From: Burkholderiaceae bacterium
GTDB lineage: Bacteria > Pseudomonadota > Gammaproteobacteria > Burkholderiales > Burkholderiaceae_F
Assembly (NCBI GenBank): GCA_025055385.1
Contig: JANWXE010000022.1
Coordinates: forward strand, 1 to 34,985
Length of the DNA stretch: 34,985 nt
Direction of reading: 5' to 3'
Under the pieces are notes generated by a model, which was not told where the DNA came from, searched no databases, and worked only from the letters and a program-made list of their open reading frames with translations. Below are positions 1-9,183 of the stretch, in pieces. Within the stretch, counting starts at the first letter, position 1. The number at the start of each line of letters is the position of its first letter. Made by a program: the position numbers and the translations under genes.

Positions 1-2160
1 GGGGCGACGCTGCCCGGGGGCGTGACGATCAAGGCCACGGCCGTGCGGGGCGTCGATTCACACGGCATGCTGTGCTCGGCGCGCGAGCTCGGATTGGCGG
101 ACGATCACGCTGGCCTGCTGCTGCTGCCTGCCGACGCCCCGGTCGGGACTGACCTGCGCCGTTACCTGGAGCTCGACGACCGCCGTTTTACGATCAAGCT
201 GACGCCGAACCGGGGTGACTGTCTGAGCGTGCTCGGCGTGGCGCGCGAAGTGGCGGCGATCACTGGGGCGCCGCTGCGCATGCCCTCCTTTGCCGCGGTG
301 GAGCCAACGCTGCAGGAGCGGCTGCCGGTGCAGGTGCTGGCGCCGGACCTGTGCGGGCGCTTCTGCGGGCGGATCATTCGGGGGCTGAACGCGGCCGCCG
401 AGACGCCCGCATGGATGAAGCGTCGGCTGGAACGCAGCGGCCAGCGGCCGATCTCGGCGCTGGTCGATATCTCGAACTACGTGATGCTGGAGCTGGGCCG
501 GCCGTCGCACGTGTTCGATCTGGCCAAAATCGAAGGCGGGCTCGAGGTCCGTTGGGGCCGGCGCGGTGAGTCGCTTGTCTTGCTGAACGGGCAACGCGTC
601 GAGGTAGACGAAACCGTGGGCGTGATTGCCGATGCGCGCGGTGTGGAAGCGCTTGCCGGCATGATGGGTGGTAAGGCGACCGCAGTCACGCTGCAGACGC
701 GCGACGTCTACCTGGAGGCCGCATTTTGGTGGCCGGCGGCAATTCAAGGAAGGGCGCGCCGCTTTAACTTCTCCACGGAAGCTGCCTACCGCTTTGAGCG
801 GGGCGTTGACTATGCCACCACCGTCGAGCACCTCGAGTATCTGACGCGGTTGATCGTGGATATCTGCGGCACGGCGCAGACGCGCATCGGACCGGTGCAG
901 GATCACGTGACCAGTCTGCCGCAACGGCGGCCGGTGCGAATGCGCATCGATCGCTGCCGCAAGGTGCTCGGCGCCGACATTCCAGCGCATGAGATGGCGG
1001 CCCTGTTCGAGCGGCTCGGGTTGCCGGCGCAACGTCAGGACGATGTGTTTGTGGTCACGCCGCCGAGCTATCGCTTCGACCTCGAAATCGAGGAGGATTT
1101 AATCGAAGAAGTTGCGCGGTTGTGGGGATATGAGCGCATACCAGCTGCGGCGCCAGTGACTCGCGCGACGATGCGGGGTGGCGCGGAGACGCGCCGCACG
1201 CCGCATGCGTTGCGGCACGCGATGGTTCAGCTCGGCTATCAGGAGCTTATAAATTTTTCGTTCGTCGAGCCGGCGTGGGAAGCCGATTTCTCGGGCAACG
1301 TCGACCCCATCCGCGTTCTGAACCCAATTGCGAGCCAGATGAGCGTGATGCGCTCATCGCTACTCGGGGGCTTGGTGGCGGCGCTGCGCTTCAATTTAAA
1401 CCGCCAGGCAAATCGTGTACGCATCTTTGAGCTTGGCCGCGTCTTTGCGCGCGATGCGTCGCAAGCGGAGGCACCGCTGCAGGTGGCCGGCATTGCGCAA
1501 CCGCTGCGCCTGGCAGCGCTCGCGTATGGGCCGGTGGACGACGAGCAGTGGGGCGTACGCCCGCGGGCAGTCGATTTCTATGACATTAAGGGAGATCTAG
1601 AGCGCCTGTTGCCCGGTGGCTGTGCGCGCTTTGAGCCGGCGACTCATCCGGCCTTTCATCCTGGTCGGTGCGCGCGGATCCACGTTAATAGGCGGGTCAT
1701 CGGGGTGATCGGCGAGCTGCACCCACGCTGGCAACAGAAATATGAACTGCCGCAGCCAGCTTTTTTGTTCGAGGTCGAGGTCGAGCCGTTGTGCGAGCTT
1801 GCGCTGCCGCGCTTCGCGCCGGTGCCCAAGACGCCAACGATTTGCCGCGATCTCGCGTTCTGGATCGATGCCGCCGTGCCAGTGCAGCAAGTATTGGATG
1901 CGGTGGAGGATCTGCGGCGCGTCGATGCGCGCCTCGCCTGTCTGCGCGACATCCGTCTGTTTGACGTTTACCGAGGCATAAACTCAACCACGGAAAGGAA
2001 AGGAGCGGCCCAAAGTTGCGGCGGCCAAGAAAAGAGCCTTGCCTTCCGCTGTGTCTTGCAAGATACTGAAAAGACTTTAAGCGACACGGAGGCGGAGGCG
2101 GCAATCGCCGCCCTTGTCGCTGCGATCGAGGCGCGGTTTGCGGCGCGGCTTCGCCAATAG
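1..2160 (+). CDS. pheT: Phenylalanyl-tRNA synthetase beta subunit (5' end missing)
   Basis: This is the beta chain of the cytoplasmic (alphabeta)2 enzyme that charges tRNA-Phe. The reading frame is open from base 1, so the gene starts outside the window; 719 codons are visible. By comparison with the E. coli protein as I recall it, roughly the first 95 residues (most of the N-terminal tRNA-binding OB domain) are missing. The first visible residues (GATLPGG, then RGVDSHGMLCSARELG) fit the end of that domain. The B3/B4 editing domain, the B5 domain, the catalytic-like core with GRARRFNFSTEAAYRFERGVD-type residues, and a C-terminal FDX-ACB domain follow in order. In the FDX-ACB domain the loop between VYRG and KSLAFR is about 18 residues, against about 7 in E. 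coli. The neighbour ihfA starts 4 bases after the stop, the conserved pheT-ihfA arrangement. Confidence 0.97.
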   Translation, partial: GATLPGGVTIKATAVRGVDSHGMLCSARELGLADDHAGLLLLPADAPVGTDLRRYLELDDRRFTIKLTPNRGDCLSVLGVAREVAAITGAPLRMPSFAAVEPTLQERLPVQVLAPDLCGRFCGRIIRGLNAAAETPAWMKRRLERSGQRPISALVDISNYVMLELGRPSHVFDLAKIEGGLEVRWGRRGESLVLLNGQRVEVDETVGVIADARGVEALAGMMGGKATAVTLQTRDVYLEAAFWWPAAIQGRARRFNFSTEAAYRFERGVDYATTVEHLEYLTRLIVDICGTAQTRIGPVQDHVTSLPQRRPVRMRIDRCRKVLGADIPAHEMAALFERLGLPAQRQDDVFVVTPPSYRFDLEIEEDLIEEVARLWGYERIPAAAPVTRATMRGGAETRRTPHALRHAMVQLGYQELINFSFVEPAWEADFSGNVDPIRVLNPIASQMSVMRSSLLGGLVAALRFNLNRQANRVRIFELGRVFARDASQAEAPLQVAGIAQPLRLAALAYGPVDDEQWGVRPRAVDFYDIKGDLERLLPGGCARFEPATHPAFHPGRCARIHVNRRVIGVIGELHPRWQQKYELPQPAFLFEVEVEPLCELALPRFAPVPKTPTICRDLAFWIDAAVPVQQVLDAVEDLRRVDARLACLRDIRLFDVYRGINSTTERKGAAQSCGGQEKSLAFRCVLQDTEKTLSDTEAEAAIAALVAAIEARFAARLRQ

Positions 2161-2163
2161 GCA

Positions 2164-2547
2164 ATGACCCAACAAGAAATGACCGCATTTAAGTTTCCCG
2201 ATCTGCCGACTGCGGGAGCAAGTAGCCCGCGGTCCGGGGGTAAGACGGCCAAAACGGTAACGAAGGCAGAGCTTGCTGAGGCGCTATTTGAGCGGCTCGG
2301 TCTAAACAAGCGCGAAGCGCGAGAAATGGTCGACAGCTTTTTTGATGAGATTCGCCAAGCCTTGGAGCGGGGCGAGACGGTTAAGCTGTCCGGTTTTGGT
2401 AACTTCCTGCTGCGCGACAAGCGACAGCGGCCTGGCCGCAATCCAAAAACTGGCGAGGAGATCGCGATTACCGCGCGCCGCGTAGTGACTTTCCACGCCA
2501 GCCAGAAACTCAAGACTGCTGTCACGCAGCCGCTCGAGCCGCGTTGA
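2164..2547 (+). CDS. ihfA: Integration host factor subunit alpha
   Basis: IhfA forms a heterodimer with IhfB that bends DNA sharply at specific sites and shapes promoters, replication origins and recombination sites. The 127-residue product carries the full HU/IHF fold from about residue 32: [20 protein letters not shown], then [20 protein letters not shown] and the DNA-intercalating loop RNPKTGEEI with its proline, then [14 protein letters not shown]. Typical IhfA is about 100 residues. Here a polar extension of about 30 residues precedes the fold, and I recall similar extensions in Burkholderiales IhfA. ATG at 2164 gives the full length; ATG at 2179 is an alternative that shortens it by five residues. 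It lies 4 bases downstream of pheT and is probably in the same transcript. Placement in the pheT operon and the LNKREA segment favour alpha over beta. Confidence 0.95.
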   Translation: MTQQEMTAFKFPDLPTAGASSPRSGGKTAKTVTKAELAEALFERLGLNKREAREMVDSFFDEIRQALERGETVKLSGFGNFLLRDKRQRPGRNPKTGEEIAITARRVVTFHASQKLKTAVTQPLEPR

Positions 2548-2602
2548 ACGTGGTGGCCGACGCAATTGCAGCATCCGCGGCAACGGTCAGCGAAGTCCTC
2601 CC

Positions 2603-2962
2603 ATGCAGAGCCGGTCCGATGGTTCGGATAAGCTGCCGCCGATCCCACCTAAGCGCTATTTCACGATCGGCGAGGTCAGCGAGCTGTGCGGTGTGAAGCC
2701 GCACGTTTTGCGCTATTGGGAGCAGGAGTTCACGCAGCTGCGCCCGATCAAGCGCAACGGCAACCGCCGTTATTACCAGCATCACGAAGTGCTCTTGGTG
2801 CGGCGAATCCGTGAGCTGCTTTACGAGCAACGATTCACGATCAGCGGGGCGCGCAGCCGCTTAGAGGCCGCCGAACGCGAGCAGCGCGAGGGCAAGACGG
2901 TGGATCTGGCGGCACTGCGCGCGGAGTTGCAACAGATTCGGGCGCTGCTTGCGTCGGACTAA
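2603..2962 (+). CDS. MerR-family transcriptional regulator
   Basis: This is a 119-residue DNA-binding protein. Residues about 18-85 form a MerR winged helix-turn-helix: RYFTIGEVSELCGVKPHVLRYWEQEF, then RRYYQHHEVLLVRRIRELL. The C-terminal part (about 86-119) is a short, charged, probably coiled-coil dimerisation helix. There is no room for a large effector-binding domain and no cysteine pair of the metal-sensing type, so the signal, if any, is unknown. Such a short MerR gene is a regular neighbour downstream of pheT-ihfA in beta- and gammaproteobacteria, and its targets are not established. ATG at 2603 is the only start that gives the complete HTH, and I see no strong ribosome-binding site before it. 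The 55 bases after ihfA carry no clear terminator, so co-transcription is likely. Confidence 0.92.
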   Translation: MQSRSDGSDKLPPIPPKRYFTIGEVSELCGVKPHVLRYWEQEFTQLRPIKRNGNRRYYQHHEVLLVRRIRELLYEQRFTISGARSRLEAAEREQREGKTVDLAALRAELQQIRALLASD

Positions 2963-2978
2963 GGCCGGCAGCGCTGTG

Positions 2979-2984
2979 TACAAT
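2979..2984 (+). promoter_or_regulatory. Candidate -10 box for tRNA-Pro
   Basis: TACAAT lies 10 bases before the mature tRNA 5' end, the right distance for a short-leader tRNA transcript. No good -35 hexamer is seen at 16-18 bases upstream, because that sequence is the GC-rich end of the merR gene. Read-through from the pheT operon is the alternative. Confidence 0.45.
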
Positions 2985-2992
2985 TACTCAGG

Positions 2993-3071
<79 letters not shown>

Positions 3072-3121
3072 ACAATCACGTCGAGGCCGATGACCAGACC
3101 GCGCCATTGGCCTCCGCACGC

Positions 3122-3868
3122 ATGCGGATCCTCGTTTCAAACGACGACGGCTATTTGGCCCCTGGCCTCGCCGCCCTGGTGGAGGCCATGCGGCCCTTCG
3201 GTGAAGTATTTGTCATTGCGCCTGAGCAAAACCACAGCGGCGCAAGCAACTCGTTGACGTTAAACCGGCCGTTGACCGTTAACCGCGGCGCCAATGGATT
3301 CTTATTTGTTAACGGCACGCCGACTGACTGTGTGCACATCGCGCTCACTGGCCTTCTGCAACAGCGTCCCGATCTGGTGGTGTCCGGCATCAACGACGGC
3401 CAAAACATGGGCGAGGACACGATCTATTCGGGCACAGTGGCTGCGGCGATGGAAGGCTTCTTGCTTGGTATTCCCTCCATCGCGTTCTCCCTCGTCGAAA
3501 AAGGCTATCGGCACTTAGATGCGGCTGCCGCGGTGGCTGCCGAAATTGTCGGCCGCTTGGCGCGGTCGCCGCTGCCAGAGCCATGCCTGCTGAACGTCAA
3601 CATTCCCAACTTGCCCCGGAGCCAGCTGCGCGGCATCGTCGGCACGCGGCTTGGCAAGCGGCATGCTTCGGAGCCCGTCATCCGCGCGCAGAGCCCGCGC
3701 GGGGAGACAATCTATTGGATCGGACCGTCGGGGCCGGCGAAAGACGCTGGCGAAGGCACTGATTTTTACGCCACCGCTCAGGGGTACGTATCGATTACCC
3801 CGCTACAGGTCGATTTGACGCATACGGGCCAGTTGCCGACCGTGATGCGTTGGCTGCAGTCATCATGA
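3122..3868 (+). CDS. surE: 5'/3'-nucleotidase SurE
   Basis: SurE is a metal-dependent nucleotidase acting on nucleoside monophosphates, linked to stationary-phase survival. The 248-residue product begins [10 protein letters not shown], with the metal-binding Asp8-Asp9 pair. [14 protein letters not shown] supplies the next ligand region, and [25 protein letters not shown] is the family signature around Asn92. The length is normal (about 250). The frame stays open upstream into the tRNA-Pro gene, but ATG at 3122 gives the canonical N-terminus, and the upstream codons encode tRNA. There is no obvious Shine-Dalgarno sequence. The stop codon overlaps the pcm start (ATGA), and surE-pcm-nlpD is a conserved gene set. 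The 50 bases between the tRNA and surE hold no terminator, so surE may be transcribed from the tRNA promoter. Confidence 0.96.
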   Translation: MRILVSNDDGYLAPGLAALVEAMRPFGEVFVIAPEQNHSGASNSLTLNRPLTVNRGANGFLFVNGTPTDCVHIALTGLLQQRPDLVVSGINDGQNMGEDTIYSGTVAAAMEGFLLGIPSIAFSLVEKGYRHLDAAAAVAAEIVGRLARSPLPEPCLLNVNIPNLPRSQLRGIVGTRLGKRHASEPVIRAQSPRGETIYWIGPSGPAKDAGEGTDFYATAQGYVSITPLQVDLTHTGQLPTVMRWLQSS

Positions 3869-4533
3869 AGCCAGCAAGCGGCGACGGCGGATTGGTGTCA
3901 GAACGCGTGCGGCAGCACATGGTGGCGCGTCTTCGTGCTGCGGGCATTCGCGACGTTCGTGTGCTGGCGGCGATGGCGGCGGTGCCGCGACATTTATTTG
4001 TGGAGCCGGCCCTCGCCAGCCGCGCCTACGAGGACACCGCGCTGCCCATCGGATATGGCCAGACTATCTCCCAACCGTGGGTTGTTGCGCGTAGTGTCGA
4101 GCTGGCGCTCGCGGGTCGCCCAGATGCGCGTGCGTTAAAGGTTCTGGAGGTCGGCACCGGGTGCGGTTACGCGGCGGCTGTCATGGCGCACGTGTTTGGC
4201 AGCGTCTATTCGCTGGAGCGGCTTCGTGCGCTGCACGAGCGCGCACGCGCGAACTTGCGACCGCTGCGGCTGACGAATCTTCAGCTCGTATTCGGTGACG
4301 GCACACGGGGGCTGCCTGAAGCGGGGCCGTTTGACGCAATTGTGGCGGCGGCCGCCGCACCTGATCTGCCGCAGGCCTGGCTGGCGCAACTTGCCCCCGG
4401 GGGCTGCATTGTGGCGCCGCTCGGCGACGAGGTGCAGCGGCTGTCCGTGGCCACACGGGACGAGCAAGGCCGCGTGCGGCGCCGTCAGCTCGAACGTGTC
4501 CATTTCGTGCCGCTGCGCTCGGGGGTCCAATGA
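3865..4533 (+). CDS. pcm: Protein-L-isoaspartate O-methyltransferase
   Basis: This cytosolic enzyme uses S-adenosylmethionine to methylate L-isoaspartyl residues in damaged proteins and so starts their repair. The 222-residue product is of normal length. The substrate-side motif is [16 protein letters not shown]. The SAM-binding motif I is [16 protein letters not shown], followed by an acidic post-I position in VYSLERL. Motif II is around [12 protein letters not shown], and motif III is [12 protein letters not shown]. The start chosen is ATG at 3865, which overlaps the surE stop as ATGA; a TTG at 3850 would add five residues with nothing to support it. The gene also overlaps the nlpD start by 4 bases, so the three are probably translationally coupled. 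Confidence 0.96.
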   Translation: MKPASGDGGLVSERVRQHMVARLRAAGIRDVRVLAAMAAVPRHLFVEPALASRAYEDTALPIGYGQTISQPWVVARSVELALAGRPDARALKVLEVGTGCGYAAAVMAHVFGSVYSLERLRALHERARANLRPLRLTNLQLVFGDGTRGLPEAGPFDAIVAAAAAPDLPQAWLAQLAPGGCIVAPLGDEVQRLSVATRDEQGRVRRRQLERVHFVPLRSGVQ

Positions 4534-5426
4534 AGCAGACCAGCAAACGCTTGGTAAGGAAGCTAATCGCGCTGATGGGATTGGCGATTTCGCTTGGCGC
4601 CTGCACGCTGCGCAGTGTGCGGGAGGCGCCGATCGTGGATAAGTCGCGCCCGCCCGCGTCTGCCGCTAGCGGCCCAACGGTGAAGCCCTCCGGCACAGCC
4701 GGGACGGCCGCGCCAGCAGGAGTAGAACGCAGCGCAAGTGATGGCACGTATGTTGTGCAACGCGGTGACACGCTCTACAGCATCGCGTTAGCGTTCGGGC
4801 AAGACTACCGGGACTTGGCGCGCTGGAACCAGCTAGACGACCCGTCGCGTATCACTGTGGGTCAAAGGCTGCGCGTCGTGCCGCCGTCTGCGGAGGCCGC
4901 GGGGGTCGTAGTCGGTGTCGTGAAAGTCGCGCCGACGGCACCGGCCGAAGAAAGGCCGCTTGATCCGGTGCCGGCGGCAGGTGCCGCCACGTCGGCAGGA
5001 CCTGCCGCAGAAACATCAGCAAAGCCCGCGCTGCCTCCGGCGGGACCAGCGGTGGCCGAGCCCGTGTTACTGTGGCAATGGCCCGCAGCAGGAAAGGTGA
5101 TCGAGTCATTCGGCGATGGCCGGAAGGGCATCGGCATTGCCGGCAACGAAGGAGATCCGGTGGTTGCCGCCAGCGATGGCGAAGTGGTTTATGCGGGCAA
5201 CGGCTTGCGGGGTTACGGCAACCTGGTCATCCTTAAGCACAGTGACGACTTCATTTCTGCCTACGCGCATAACCGCGCAATCCTCGTCAAGCAGGGGCAA
5301 ACCGTAAAGCGTGGGCAGAAGATCGCCGAGCTCGGTAAAACGGACACCACGGTTCCCAAGCTGCATTTCGAGATCCGCCAGCGCGGTAAGCCGGTGGATC
5401 CGTTGCGATATCTGCCGCCGCGATGA
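4530..5426 (+). CDS. nlpD: Murein hydrolase activator NlpD (LysM and M23 lipoprotein)
   Basis: NlpD is an outer-membrane lipoprotein that activates an amidase for septal peptidoglycan splitting. The 298-residue product has a signal peptide ending in the lipobox LGAC (lipidated Cys25). A LysM peptidoglycan-binding domain covers about 74-118 ([13 protein letters not shown] to GQRLRVV). An Ala/Pro-rich linker covers about 120-180, and a C-terminal M23/LytM domain covers about 185-298. The LytM domain is degenerate: the usual first zinc-binding His-x3-Asp region reads [11 protein letters not shown], and only LHFEIR remains near the last motif. That is normal for NlpD, which activates rather than cuts. 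It overlaps pcm by 4 bases. In many relatives the next gene is rpoS; here it is instead the exonuclease gene, again with an ATGA overlap. Confidence 0.95.
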   Translation: MKQTSKRLVRKLIALMGLAISLGACTLRSVREAPIVDKSRPPASAASGPTVKPSGTAGTAAPAGVERSASDGTYVVQRGDTLYSIALAFGQDYRDLARWNQLDDPSRITVGQRLRVVPPSAEAAGVVVGVVKVAPTAPAEERPLDPVPAAGAATSAGPAAETSAKPALPPAGPAVAEPVLLWQWPAAGKVIESFGDGRKGIGIAGNEGDPVVAASDGEVVYAGNGLRGYGNLVILKHSDDFISAYAHNRAILVKQGQTVKRGQKIAELGKTDTTVPKLHFEIRQRGKPVDPLRYLPPR

Positions 5427-6202
5427 CCCCGGTGTTGTGCTTTGATTTGGAGACGGTCCCGGACGTTGCAGCATTGCGGCGCCTGCGTCCGGAGTGGGCA
5501 GCGCTAAACGATAGCGAGGTGGCGGCTTGCGCGCGGGCCGAGCGGCAGGAGAAGTCGGGATCTGAGATTTTGCCCTTGCATTTGCAGCGCATCGTGGCGA
5601 TTGGCTGCGCGTTCCGCGACGATAACGGCCTGCGCGTGCGTTGTCTCGGCAGCGAGCAGGACAGCGAAGGCAAACTGATCGCTGATTTTTTTCGTTTAAT
5701 TGAACGTTACACGCCGCAGCTGGTTAGTTGGAATGGTGGCGGCTTTGATTTACCAGTGCTGCACTATCGCGCTCTGCTACACGGCGTCGCGGCGGCGCGC
5801 TACTGGGAGCTTGGCGAAGATGACCGTGATTTTCGCTTTAACAACTACGTCAACCGCTATCACACGCGCCATCTAGATCTGATGGACCTGCTGGCGCTGT
5901 ATCAACCGCGCGCCGCAGCGCCGCTGGATGATATTGCGCGGCTGTGCGGTTTCCCTGGCAAACTGGGCATGGACGGCGCACGCGTGTGGGAGGCCTACCA
6001 AGCCGGTAATTTGGCGGCGATCCGCAACTATTGCGAAACCGACGTCGTTAACACATACCTTGTGTATTGTCGCTTCCAGCGCATGCGTGGGCTGCTTGAC
6101 GAACACGCTTACGCTGAGGAGATGGCGCATGTGCGATCGATACTCGCGCAGCTTGACGGCGCGCACTGGCGCGAATTTTTAAAGGCGTGGCCGGCGGCGT
6201 GA
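5423..6202 (+). CDS. Predicted 3'-5' exonuclease, DNA polymerase B-like family
   Basis: The 259-residue product belongs to the predicted PolB-like 3'-5' exonuclease family (Pfam DNA_pol_B_exo2 type), a DEDD-superfamily nuclease without a polymerase part. Visible motifs are FDLET (Asp8, Glu10; Exo I), [15 protein letters not shown] (Exo II Asp), and CETDVVNTY near residue 210 (Exo III Asp). The substrate is not established for this family, so the biochemical role is inferred only from the fold and metal ligands. ATG at 5423 overlaps the nlpD stop (ATGA) and the stop overlaps the rlmD start, so it is embedded in one operon. In related genomes this gene is commonly found near rpoS and rlmD. Confidence 0.88.
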   Translation: MTPVLCFDLETVPDVAALRRLRPEWAALNDSEVAACARAERQEKSGSEILPLHLQRIVAIGCAFRDDNGLRVRCLGSEQDSEGKLIADFFRLIERYTPQLVSWNGGGFDLPVLHYRALLHGVAAARYWELGEDDRDFRFNNYVNRYHTRHLDLMDLLALYQPRAAAPLDDIARLCGFPGKLGMDGARVWEAYQAGNLAAIRNYCETDVVNTYLVYCRFQRMRGLLDEHAYAEEMAHVRSILAQLDGAHWREFLKAWPAA

Positions 6203-7554
6203 GCGAAGAAGTAATCGAGGTCGAAATCGAGTCGCTCGATCTTGAGGGCCGTGGCGTGGCGCGGCGCGACGGCAAGGTGCTATTCGTTGCCGGTGCACTG
6301 CCAGGGGAGCGCGTGCGAGCGGTGTTGCAGCGGCGCAAAACAAGTTACGACAGTGCGCGACTCCTACAGGTGTTGCGCGCCAGCTCGCAACGCGTGCCGC
6401 CGCGTTGCCCGCATTTTGGGCTACATACCGGAGCTTGCGGCGGCTGTTCGATGCAGCACGTGGAGGCGCGCGCGCAGCTTGCCATTAAGCAGCGCGCCTT
6501 GGAAGACGCGCTTTGGCACTTAGCACGCCTGAGGCCGGCGCGCCTATTGCGGGCGATTGCCGGCCCTGCGTGGCACTACCGGCAGCGCGCGCGCCTGTCG
6601 GTGCGCGATGTGCCCAAAAAAGGCGGCGTGCTGGTCGGTTTCCATGAACGCGCAAGCAGTTACGTTGCCGATATGCGCGTCTGTCATGTGCTGCCGCGCG
6701 CCATCGGCGACTTACTACCGGCGCTTCGTACTCTGATTGCCGGCTTGTCGATTCGAGCGAGGCTGCCACAGATTGAACTAGCCGCTTCTCAGGAGGGGGC
6801 AGCGATGCGCTACGCGCTCGTACTGCGCGTCCTGCAGCCACCGACGCCAGAAGACGTGCAGCGGCTACTGGCTTTCGAGCATCACCACGGTGTCGAATTC
6901 TGGCTTCAGCCCGGTGGGCCGCAGACGGCGACCCCGTTGGCGCCGGGTCGGCGCAGAACGCTTGCGCTGACGCTGCGCGAGCCCGCCGTGACGCTTGCTT
7001 TCGCGCCGACCGATTTCACGCAGGTCAACCATGCGGTCAACGAGGTGCTGGTGCGACGCGCACTGCAACTGCTCGCGCCGCAGGCGCAGGAAACGGTCAT
7101 CGACTTTTTCTGCGGACTGGGTAACTTCACATTACCGGTGGCGCAGCACGCGGCGGTGGTCATCGGCATCGAAGGCAACGCCGCTTTGGTGGAGCGTGCG
7201 CGGCAGGCGGCTGCCGCGAATGGCCTGGCGCAGCGCGTGCGCTTTCTGGTGCGCGATCTTTTTCAATGGACGGTCGCCGATTGGGACGAGCTCTCCGTGG
7301 ACGTCGATGCCGTGCTGCTTGATCCGCCACGCGAAGGCGCACTCGCCGTTGCCCGTTCGCTCGTGCCACCGCGCAAGCGGCCGCAGCGCATTGTGTACAT
7401 CTCTTGCAATCCCGCAACGCTGGCGCGCGACTGTGCCGTCCTGTGCCACGAGGGTGGGTGGGTACTGCAGGCAGCGGGGATCGTCGATATGTTTCCGCAC
7501 ACCGCGCATGTCGAGTCGGTCGCATTGCTGACCCGTGGTCAGACCGCTGCGTGA
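6199..7554 (+). CDS. rlmD: 23S rRNA (uracil-1939-C5)-methyltransferase RlmD
   Basis: RlmD (RumA) uses SAM to make m5U1939 in 23S rRNA. The 451-residue product has an N-terminal TRAM RNA-binding domain (about 1-60) and a [4Fe-4S] cluster motif at Cys70, Cys80 and Cys83, with the fourth Cys near MRVCHVLP. The C-terminal methyltransferase fold has the SAM motif [11 protein letters not shown], then LLDPPREGA, and the catalytic cysteine in [12 protein letters not shown]. The cluster spacing C-x9-C-x2-C is four residues longer than in E. coli, and I recall the same form in other betaproteobacteria. I chose GTG at 6199, which overlaps the exonuclease stop as GTGA; GTG at 6187 would add four residues. 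Confidence 0.94.
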   Translation: MSEEVIEVEIESLDLEGRGVARRDGKVLFVAGALPGERVRAVLQRRKTSYDSARLLQVLRASSQRVPPRCPHFGLHTGACGGCSMQHVEARAQLAIKQRALEDALWHLARLRPARLLRAIAGPAWHYRQRARLSVRDVPKKGGVLVGFHERASSYVADMRVCHVLPRAIGDLLPALRTLIAGLSIRARLPQIELAASQEGAAMRYALVLRVLQPPTPEDVQRLLAFEHHHGVEFWLQPGGPQTATPLAPGRRRTLALTLREPAVTLAFAPTDFTQVNHAVNEVLVRRALQLLAPQAQETVIDFFCGLGNFTLPVAQHAAVVIGIEGNAALVERARQAAAANGLAQRVRFLVRDLFQWTVADWDELSVDVDAVLLDPPREGALAVARSLVPPRKRPQRIVYISCNPATLARDCAVLCHEGGWVLQAAGIVDMFPHTAHVESVALLTRGQTAA

Positions 7555-7655
7555 TAACATGGCAGGCTTATCCAAACCCTTCAATTGACTGGCTTTTTGG
7601 CGTGCGCGGCAAGGTGGTGTCGCCGCGGTACGCGCCGATACGGACGGAAAACGCA

Positions 7656-8081
7656 ATGGCGATTGAACGGACACTTTCCATTATTAAGCCGGATGCGGTG
7701 GCGAAAAACGTGATCGGGCAGATTTACACACGCTTCGAACAAGCAGGGCTGAAGATCGTGGCTGCGCGCATGCTGCAGCTGTCGCGCGCTCAGGCAGAGG
7801 CCTTTTATGCTGTGCACCGGCAGCGGGCATTCTTCCAGGCCTTGGTTGATTTCATGGTTTCTGGTCCGGTGATGGTGCAGGTCCTGGAGGGCGAGAACGC
7901 GATCGCGCGTAATCGAGAATTGATGGGTGCGACCGATCCAAAGAAAGCGGCGCCAGGGACAATCCGCGCTGATTTTGCCGACAGCATTGACGCCAACGCG
8001 GTCCATGGTTCGGACAGCCCTGAGACGGCGCGCGCCGAGATCGCTTTTTTCTTCCCCACGATGGACATCTACTCGCGCTAA
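7656..8081 (+). CDS. ndk: Nucleoside diphosphate kinase
   Basis: Ndk transfers the gamma phosphate of ATP to nucleoside diphosphates through a phosphohistidine, balancing NTP pools. The product is 141 residues, the normal length. It starts [18 protein letters not shown]. The active-site histidine is His117 in [10 protein letters not shown], and the nucleotide-binding residues [11 protein letters not shown] precede it. The frame is open upstream into rlmD, but ATG at 7656 gives the canonical N-terminus and has GGAAAA a few bases before it. The 101-base gap after rlmD includes TAACAT at 7555-7560 as a possible -10 box, without a convincing -35, so a separate ndk promoter is possible but unproven. 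Confidence 0.98.
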   Translation: MAIERTLSIIKPDAVAKNVIGQIYTRFEQAGLKIVAARMLQLSRAQAEAFYAVHRQRAFFQALVDFMVSGPVMVQVLEGENAIARNRELMGATDPKKAAPGTIRADFADSIDANAVHGSDSPETARAEIAFFFPTMDIYSR

Positions 8082-8085
8082 CGCG

Positions 8086-9183
8086 ATGAGCCGTGTCAAC
8101 TTGCTCGGGCTGGATCTGTCGGCGCTGACCGAGTTCGTCGCCACGTTAGACGAAAAGCCCTTTCGCGCTCGCCAGCTTGCGCGTTGGATTCATCAGCACG
8201 GTGCCAGCAGTTTCGACGCGATGACGGACCTTGCCAAATCGCTGCGCGGCAAGCTGGCACAGCGAGCCGAGATCGTTGCGCCCGTTGTGCTGCGCGACAC
8301 GATAGCACCGGACGGGACTCGCAAGTGGCTACTGGATGTTGGCGCGGGTGACGCGGTGGAGACGGTGTTCATACCCGAGCAAGGCCGCGGCACGTTATGC
8401 GTGTCGACGCAGGCGGGCTGCGCGATGGGCTGCGTGTTCTGTGCCACCGGCGCGCAGGGGTTTAGTCGCAACCTGACCACCGCCGAGATCATCGGGCAAT
8501 TGTGGTTGGCCGAGCACCTGCTGCGGCAGCCTAGCGGCGATCGGGCAATCTCGAACGTGGTGCTGATGGGCATGGGCGAGCCGCTACAGAACTTGGATGC
8601 CGTCGTGCCGGCGCTGCGGCTTATGGTGGATGATCACGGCTATGGGCTATCCCGGCGGCGGGTCACCGTCTCAACGAGCGGATTGGTACGTCAAATGGAC
8701 AAGCTGGCGGCGCTGTGCCCGGTTGCGCTGGCTGTGTCGCTGCATGCGCCGAATGACGCCTTGCGCGACCAGCTCGTGCCGCTAAACCGCAAGCATCCAT
8801 TGCGCGACCTGATGGCTGCATGCCGCCGTTACCTGCGCGTGGCGCCGCGTGATTTCATTACCTTCGAGTACGTGATGCTAGATGGTATCAACGATCGTGA
8901 CGAGCACGCTCGCGAGCTGATCGCATTGGTGGCAGACGTTCCGTGCAAGTTCAACCTAATCCCGTTTAATCCGTTTCCGGGGTCGACGCTGCGGCGCTCC
9001 AGTCCGCAGCGCATTCGTGCTTTTGCCCAGATATTGGCTGAGGCGGGCATCGTGACCACGGTGCGTCGCACGCGGGGCGAGGAAATCGACGCAGCCTGCG
9101 GCCAGCTGGCTGGTGCGGTGCAGGACCGCACGCGCCGTCGTCTGCGCGCCGATCGCTTGCCGCCGCTTGTGGCAGCTGCGTGA
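8086..9183 (+). CDS. rlmN: Dual-specificity 23S rRNA/tRNA adenine-C2 methyltransferase RlmN
   Basis: RlmN is a radical-SAM enzyme that makes 2-methyladenosine at A2503 of 23S rRNA and at A37 of some tRNAs. The product is 365 residues. The cluster cysteines are in [10 protein letters not shown] (Cys112, Cys116, Cys119). The methyl-carrying cysteine corresponds to Cys338 in DAACGQLAG, and the partner cysteine is Cys105 in TLCVSTQ. The SAM-binding [10 protein letters not shown] follows. The open frame extends upstream inside ndk, but ATG at 8086 gives [12 protein letters not shown], the expected start, 4 bases after the ndk stop. The ndk-rlmN-pilW order is conserved. All catalytic residues are present, so it should be active. 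Confidence 0.97.
   Translation: MSRVNLLGLDLSALTEFVATLDEKPFRARQLARWIHQHGASSFDAMTDLAKSLRGKLAQRAEIVAPVVLRDTIAPDGTRKWLLDVGAGDAVETVFIPEQGRGTLCVSTQAGCAMGCVFCATGAQGFSRNLTTAEIIGQLWLAEHLLRQPSGDRAISNVVLMGMGEPLQNLDAVVPALRLMVDDHGYGLSRRRVTVSTSGLVRQMDKLAALCPVALAVSLHAPNDALRDQLVPLNRKHPLRDLMAACRRYLRVAPRDFITFEYVMLDGINDRDEHARELIALVADVPCKFNLIPFNPFPGSTLRRSSPQRIRAFAQILAEAGIVTTVRRTRGEEIDAACGQLAGAVQDRTRRRLRADRLPPLVAAA

Noticed and set aside
58-1032. Long minus-strand open frame opposite pheT
   Set aside because: It is a shadow of pheT in GC-rich DNA; the His/Arg/Gln-rich translation has no recognisable domain.
1968-2648. Minus-strand open frame across the end of pheT and ihfA
   Set aside because: It overlaps two well-supported genes and is Ser/Arg-rich without any family match.
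7585-7613. TTGACT upstream of ndk as a -35 box
   Set aside because: No acceptable -10 hexamer lies 16-18 bases downstream.
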